NCBI GenBank assembly: GCA_025331445.1
Contig: JAIWNE010000023.1
Location: forward strand, 186,001 to 250,000
Direction: 5' to 3'
Source of the DNA: Blakeslea trispora
Taxonomy: Eukaryota > Mucoromycota > Mucoromycetes > Mucorales > Choanephoraceae
DNA length: 64,000 nt
Shown here: positions 58,889 to 64,000 of the stretch, piece after piece
How positions within the stretch are numbered: position 1 is the first letter of the stretch
Layout: every line of letters starts with the position of its first letter
Made by a program: the position numbers and the translations under genes
Notes under the pieces: generated by a model
Seen by the model: only the letters and a program-made list of their open reading frames with translations
Database searches by the model: none
What the model was told of the DNA's origin: nothing

Positions 58889-60313
58889 ATGGTCAACCAA
58901 GAAAGAAGAGAGGAAACTGAGCCATTGGTCAGTCAAGTAAAAGCAGAGAGTTTTCAGGACCTCAAGGGCCATATCAAACCATTACTCTCTGCCTTTTTCA
59001 TTAGTGTGGTAGCAGGTCTAAATGATGGTAGTTTAGGTGCCATTATTCCTCGTCTGAAGCAATACTATAACGTACCTAACGAAACCATCTCCTTGCTATT
59101 TTTATGTTCCGCCTTTGGTTTCTTTCTGAGTGCCGGACTCAATGGTTACATTGTCCATCGTATCGGTCAACTCAACACACTCTATCTTGGTTCCTGTACG
59201 ATGTTTGTCAGTTTCGCCATCTTGTCTGCTGGTTTCCCTTTTGTTGTGATGGCCATGACCATGCCATTTGTAGGTGCAGGCATGGCTCTATTGGATGCTG
59301 CCATGAATGTGTTTGTTGCCAATTTACCACTTGCTACCTTGATGTTGAATATCTTGCACGGTAAACAATTTGACACTGATCTTGAAAAAAAAAAAGAGAA
59401 ACTCATCCATAGGATTAGCTATTTATGGTGTAGGTGCTATGATCAGTCCATTGGTCGCTTCTGTCTTACTTCAACATGACATCAGTTGGAAAGGCATGTA
59501 CATGTTCTTGACGGCAGTAGGTCTGTTGAACATCATCAGTATTGCCTCTGGATTCAAGGGAGTCAGTCTAGAGGAGCCCAAGGAAGATGCTAAGCCAGAT
59601 CATAGAGAATTGACTAAACTGGCCATTTTGAACAAAGTCACCTTGGTCTGTGCTGCCTACATCTTGGTCTATGTGGGTGTGGAGGTCACGTTAGGAGGAT
59701 GGGGCTATACATTTTTGCGAGAAGGTCGTGGAGGAGACAAGGTGGCTATGGCTCAGGTTGTCTCTGGCTATTGGGCAGGTTTGGCCAGTGGTCGTATCTT
59801 GCTAGGTTACCTCTCCAGTCGCTTTGGTGAGAAATTGATGATCAGTTTGTTTACCATGATGATTATTTTTGGTCTAGTGTTGATGATGGTCTATAAGAAT
59901 ATTGTGCTTAACTCGACTAGTAAGTATTTGTGTTTCTTTTAAGTCATCACATGCTCATTGGATGGTAGTTTTTGTAACACTTGGTTTGTTGTTGGGTCCC
60001 ATGTTTCCTACCACAGTATCACTTGCCTCCAAAGTGTTGCCTAGAAGTTATCATGCTACTTCCATTGGTTTTATGGCAGCGTAAGTTTTTTTTTTTTTTT
60101 TGTGTTTCATTTCGCAATTGGAATGATAATTGATGAGTTGAGTTTAGTTTAGGTGCAGGTGGTGCAGCTTTGTTTCCCTTTTTAACAGGACAAGTAGCTG
60201 GCCACTATGGTATTTTGATCATGCCTATGGCTTGTATTATCATGTCTGTTGTCATGTTGATTCTATGGGCCTTTGTTCCTTCAGATAAGCCATTGTTTGC
60301 TGCTTGTCAATGA
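58889..60313 (+). CDS. MFS transporter
   Basis: Four exons (58889-59360, 59413-59919, 59969-60080 and 60148-60313) encode 418 residues with about twelve membrane helices. Landmarks are SVVAGLNDGSLGAIIPRLKQYY in helix 1, FLSAGLNGYIVHRIGQLNTL (cytosolic loop 2-3), GVEVTLGGWGYTFL in helix 7 and GLLLGPMFPTTVSLASKVLP in helix 10. This pattern is that of the fungal fucose-permease/BSC6-like MFS group. The substrate is unknown, probably a sugar or small metabolite. The third exon start (59969) was chosen because the nearer AG at 59943 breaks the frame. A Tc1 element sits 108 bp past the stop codon. Confidence 0.88.
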
Positions 60314-60421
60314 ATCACATAGCCTACAACCCTTTCTTCTATTGAGTAATTTTCTATAATAAAGTTGAATAAGCCAATGTATCATGTCTTGTTAAACAAA
60401 ACAAGGGAATTTCTTGGTGTA

Positions 60422-61755
60422 CAGTCAGAACGAAAAAAAAGGTTAATTTTTTTAGACTCCGTAAAAGAAGGGTAAATGTATGACACGTCTTACATTCCTA
60501 TCATTCTACCTCTCTTTCTTAATAAAATTCCTTGAAACTCACAATATGTCTCAATTATCCACTGAACTCAAAGCTATCATCGTTGATCGTTGGCAAAGAA
60601 ACCAACCACAGATCGAAATTGCCCAAGAACTTGGAATTAACCCAGTCACTGTTAACAGGACCATCAAGAGATTTCAAGCCAGAGGTACCGTTGAAAGAGC
60701 TGCGGGCTCTGGAAGACCCAAATCTCTTGACGAACGTAGCAAGAGAGTTCTGAAGAGAGCCATCCAAAAGGACAGATCTGTCACGCTTGCTTCTTTGCAG
60801 CAAGAGCTGCCAGTAAAGGTGCACACCCAAACCATCGCAAAGGAGTTGCATGGTCTGGGTTACAACAAGAGAGTTGCGGCAAAGAAGCCTTTTCTAAAGG
60901 AAGCCCATATGGAGAAGAGGCTTCAATTTGCCAAAGCTCACCGAAACTGGACGATAGAGCAATGGAAGCAAGTCGTCTGGACAGATGAATCCAGCGTGGA
61001 AATCGGCAAGGACATCTTGCAAAAAAAAGTCTGGAGATTGCCACAGGAAAAATACGACAAGGACTGCCTGAAGCCTTCTTTCAAGAGTGGCCGAACCAGC
61101 TTTATGGTTTGGGGGCCATATGTGGTCGCAACAAGTCCGAGTTGGTGTTCCTGCCAAAGGACAGAAGAACAAGCCAGGACTTTGTAGACCTTGTCTACAA
61201 GCCTGTTCTTCTGGGCTTTCTCCAGAGCAATCCCGGATCGGTCTTGATGGAAGATAACGCCAGCATCCACACAGCCAAAGCTGCCAAGGAGTGGAGGGAT
61301 CTCAATGGGGTTGAGAAAATAGAGTGGCCTGCTCAATCGCCTGATCCCAACCCCATTGAGAACGTCTGGAGTGAAATGAAGCGACGCTTCCATCAAGACT
61401 GGTCCAGACTTAAGGGCCAAAAAACCAATGAGGAGATGCTGGTGGATGCTTGGAACAGTATCACTGTCGAATACCTCGACAAAACTGTTTCAAGCATGCC
61501 ATCACGCATGAAAAAAGTGATTGCTGCCAAAGGAGGCTCAATTGACTCCTAGGCAAGCAATCCAAAAATAAAACATATCTTTTGCCCCAATTCTTTTATA
61601 ATTTTATTAATTAGACATTTGAAAGTGTATGATCCGAAAAAAGAAAGCTCGGTTAACTAAGAAGTATTGACTGAACAACAAGTAAAATGGTCCTCATCCC
61701 TCATGATGACCTTGTCGGAATTCAAAAAAATTAACCTTTTTTTTCGTTCTGACTG
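60422..61755 (+). mobile_element. near-intact Tc1/mariner element
   Basis: Perfect 32 bp terminal inverted repeats (60422-60453 and 61724-61755, starting CAGTCAGAACG) enclose 1334 bp and are flanked by TA on both sides, the target-site duplication of this superfamily. One transposase gene fills the interior. Perfect repeats and a single coding lesion point to recent insertion. It lies between the MFS gene and CSN8 without breaking either. Confidence 0.93.
60546..61552 (+). pseudogene. Tc1 transposase (DD34E) with one frameshift
   Basis: The first frame gives a paired-like DNA-binding half (AIIVDRWQRNQPQIEIAQEL, TIKRFQARGTVERAAGSGRP) and the first Asp (VVWTDESSVE), reaching SFMVWG. A G5 run at 61111-61115 is one base short; with the frame changed there it continues AICGRNKSELVFL, MEDNASIHTA (second Asp) and SPDPNPIENVW (Glu), with exactly 34 residues between the second Asp and the Glu, then a stop at 61552. 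The frameshift may be real or a homopolymer sequencing error. In-frame ATG 60480 would add 22 residues. Confidence 0.88.
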
Positions 61756-62293
61756 TACAACTCAATCTAACTAAACCCTGTTTTCACCAACTTGTAAAAT
61801 GATGTGGCTTCTAGAAAACATCATGATAAGCTCCTTTATTATAAAACAGGGAGAAGAAATAGATGTCAACTTGTGCGTGTTTTACACGCGATTGTATTTA
61901 AATTAAAAAAAAATATGACATGTTTTAAACATGATTGCACTGTTTATAGACTAAAATGGGCGATTCATTATTTTGAAGGAGGGGGGGCATTTATTCTCTC
62001 CCAAACCTAGCCCAATTTAAATGACACGTTGAATCTCTTTAATAACAAAGGAGAAGCTATTTTTAAATAACTAAAGATGAACAGTCTCTAGTTAAACAAG
62101 TTGAAGCTATTTTAAATGAGGATTCAATGCTTCTGATTGATTTGCAATGTATCCTCAAAAACACGATTAAAACATTCAAATTGTTGTCATTCACAAAAGT
62201 GGAGATTTCCTTATTTGGAGAGCATGAATTTTTTGCTTGTTTTTATTTAGAAACGCGATACATATTGTCTTTTTCTTTTTTTTCAACTGAAAT
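61756..62293. other. intergenic, CSN8 promoter
   Basis: There is no supportable gene. The stretch follows the Tc1 element and precedes CSN8. It has a G-run at 61980-61987 and T-rich DNA just before the CSN8 start. Confidence 0.5.
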
Positions 62294-63072
62294 ATGAACA
62301 CTCTACCTGATTTGATAACAGCTAAAAACTATGTGGAATTAATAAACACTTGTGAGCAATTAGAGATACAAGTAAAGCGAGAAGAAAGAAAGGTTTATAT
62401 CGTATTGTTAACTAGACCAAACAGGATCAACACTTGAGTGAGATCTATCCCATCTATTTAGCTTGTTGTGTCTTGACTCGAGATCTGTAAGTTGATTTTT
62501 TTTTTGATGAGAGAACTTGCTTTCTAATTTAGATATAGTCAAACAGCACGCTTTGTTAGAAAGCGTATATTAATCAACAAGATAAACTCAACCGAGATTG
62601 AAGCCATATGGGCATGTATTGTCAATCTGATCAAAAAGAACTATCCACAAGTCTATGATGACTTGGATTCTATTGAATGGTCAGAGAGCATGCAGTTACT
62701 TGTCAATGATATTCGAAAGGAGACTCGAGAAAACATGTTTTATATCCTGTCGAAAGCATACCAATCCATCTCACTATCACAGGCAGCTCATTATTTCGGT
62801 GTACCTGAAGAACAAGCTTTAGAAGGTAAATTCATGACACCAAGATGACTTGAGCTAATCAAGTTGGATAGAATTACTTTATCGAGGTTGGTCATGGAAT
62901 GAAACGACACGTATTTTATATACAGTACAACCAGGTAAAAAAATAAATAAATAATAGATAATGTTTTTTTTTTCTCATCTATCAAATAGCACCTTTAGCT
63001 TGTACAGCAAAAGGAAAGGATGATCGTTTTGAGAAATTGGCAGATATGGTGATGAATTTGGAAAAGTTTTAA
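62294..63072 (+). CDS. COP9 signalosome subunit 8 (CSN8-like)
   Basis: Five exons (62294-62371, 62425-62486, 62533-62825, 62872-62934 and 62990-63072) encode 192 residues. The CSN8/PSD8/EIF3K-type domain is recognised from YPIYLACCVLTRDLYSQTAR, FVRKRI, SIEWSESMQLLVNDIR, YQSISLSQAAHYFGVPEEQALE and LLYRGWSWNETTRIL, which align in order with animal CSN8 (ATRRRAFALVSQAYTSI, FVGLPVEEAV, LEQGW). The COP9 signalosome removes NEDD8 from cullins, and CSN8 is its smallest subunit. The 53 nt first intron uses GTAAAG; the later GTTTAT would leave an intron too short. Its stop lies 9 bp from that of the convergent MFS gene. Confidence 0.85.
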
Positions 63073-63081
63073 AATAAATCC

Positions 63082-64000
63082 TTAATTTTTTTGTTGATCT
63101 ACTGCTAAGCGCTTCAATTGACCTTTTAACCAAATGACCGGTAAGGATCCGATGGCTACAATGATGGCAGCTACAATCATCGATAACTTCATGTTGTTGG
63201 GTGGATCAGCATCGGGTCCAGCTCGAAGACTGTCAATGATCAAAGAAAACACCAGCATCAGGCCAACCGAAACAGCCCAGATTAATGAAGATGCAATCGA
63301 TTCAGGTACTGGATAAGAGACTGGTGTTGCTTGATTTTAATGACCATTCTTTTTTTTTTGTTATTTAACAGCACTTACTTTCACATGCAAATTCTAAACA
63401 GACAGGAAATAAAGCATAGGCAAAAAACCCATTTAGACAACAATTGATCAAAATGACAGGAAATGCATTTGGAATGACTTTTTTTTTTCTGTTAACTCGT
63501 ACTTTTTCTATGAAATTTTTTTATCATGTCCACTTACTTTCAAAAATAAACATGATATAGGTAAACACCATACAAGGTGTTAATAATTTGATCATCATCA
63601 CATGTTGACCTGTTGCACCTACAAAATAGCCTGAAAACAAACCACCCAGATAACCTGCCAACACAAGCGAGGCAGCACAATAACCGGCTTGTTGATCTGT
63701 GTACCCTAATGGTGAAATGGCTTCCATCACCAACAGAGACACTGAAAAGGCCATTCCAATGTTCGTACCACACGCAATCGTACACAACCAAAAGCTCTTG
63801 GATCTCAGCAGCTGTCGATATCCTTCCATCACCCCCATACGATCCTGATCGGCTGAAGGAGAGGCAGGCATACGAGGTAAGCCTGGTAAGAAAACAGCAG
63901 GGATGGCACTGATGGTTGCAATGATGGCTATAGTGAGCCACATGGTAGGTATCTTTTCTGCTGTAGGTGCAATAGCAGGTATCATGATAGGTGCCAAAGC
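63082..64000 (-). CDS. FLVCR-type MFS transporter, 5' end off window
   Basis: Three exons are visible, in reading order: 64000 (edge) to 63538, 63477-63379 and 63320-63082. The C-terminal half of an MFS protein reads GYRQLLRSKSFWLCTIACGT, GYTDQQAGYCAASLVLAGYL, NGFFAYALFPVCLEFACE and ISYPVPESIASSLIWAVSVG. The phrase FFAYALFPV...EISYPVPES is typical of FLVCR-family exporters or choline/heme carriers. The short middle exon uses an acceptor directly after an A-run (AAAG), chosen because the nearer CAG breaks the frame. The N-terminal helices lie beyond the window edge. Substrate in fungi is unknown. Confidence 0.85.

Noticed and set aside
59941..59968. Acceptor at 59943 for the third exon of the MFS gene
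   Set aside because: It gives the wrong phase. The AG at 59967-59968 keeps frame into GLLLGPMFPTTVS.

Overview
The window is nuclear DNA of a filamentous fungus, most likely an early-diverging Mucoromycota (Mucorales-like) species. The reasons are an AT-rich background with many A/T and pyrimidine runs, compact genes split by short introns (about 45-120 nt, GT...AG, often with a CTAAC/CTAAT branch-like motif), an opisthokont gene set (SCAP, Ede1, Mdm31, Ctk3, antizyme, REV7, CSN8, ZnT7-type transporter), and Tc1/mariner debris. The genus is inferred; no rRNA, tRNA or marker gene settles it. Exon models come from reading splice sites so that frame and conserved residues stay continuous across junctions. 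None is backed by transcripts.

Layout. 1-13.6 kb: SAM methyltransferase (+), medium-chain acyl-CoA dehydrogenase (-), a long gene-poor gap, ornithine decarboxylase antizyme (+), a secreted Kre9/KNH-like protein (+), a second gap, REV7 (+) and mitochondrial MDM31 (-). 14.6-32.5 kb: the endocytic scaffold EDE1 (+), an Sst2-type RGS protein (+), a 69-residue membrane protein (+), beta-hexosaminidase (-, 11 exons), a 2.2 kb gap, and the sterol sensor SCAP (-). 32.5-41 kb is accessory. It holds an unrecognised 11-exon gene with an in-frame 12 x 18 bp minisatellite, flanked by gene-free DNA. 41-53.2 kb is the densest part: inositol 5-phosphatase (+), arrestin-related adaptor (-), CTK3 (-), LRR protein (+), a small acidic protein (-), membrane-anchored M24 peptidase (+), RIO1 kinase (+), a two-zinc-finger protein (+) and a ZnT7-like zinc transporter (-). 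The stop codons of the last two overlap.

53.8-58.6 kb is a mobile-DNA nest. Two copies of a MITE with long terminal inverted repeats full of ATTCGCGAAT palindromes lie in opposite orientation. Between them are two broken Tc1 transposases, a broken copy of an unknown multi-exon gene, a zinc-knuckle gag-like remnant and the C-terminus of another DDE transposase. Outside the MITEs the flanking DNA is itself a diverged inverted repeat. 58.9-64 kb returns to single-copy genes: an MFS transporter, a young Tc1 element with perfect 32 bp inverted repeats inserted just past its 3' end, CSN8, and an FLVCR-type MFS gene cut by the window edge.

These are ordinary eukaryotic single genes rather than one pathway. 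Loose themes are membrane and lipid homeostasis (SCAP, 5-phosphatase, acyl-CoA dehydrogenase, MDM31), endocytic and ubiquitin-linked trafficking (EDE1 with a UBA domain, arrestin adaptor with PPxY), and transport (zinc, MFS). The items most worth a second look are the probable antizyme +1 frameshift site, the inverted mobile-DNA nest, and the unknown 11-exon gene at 35-38 kb.
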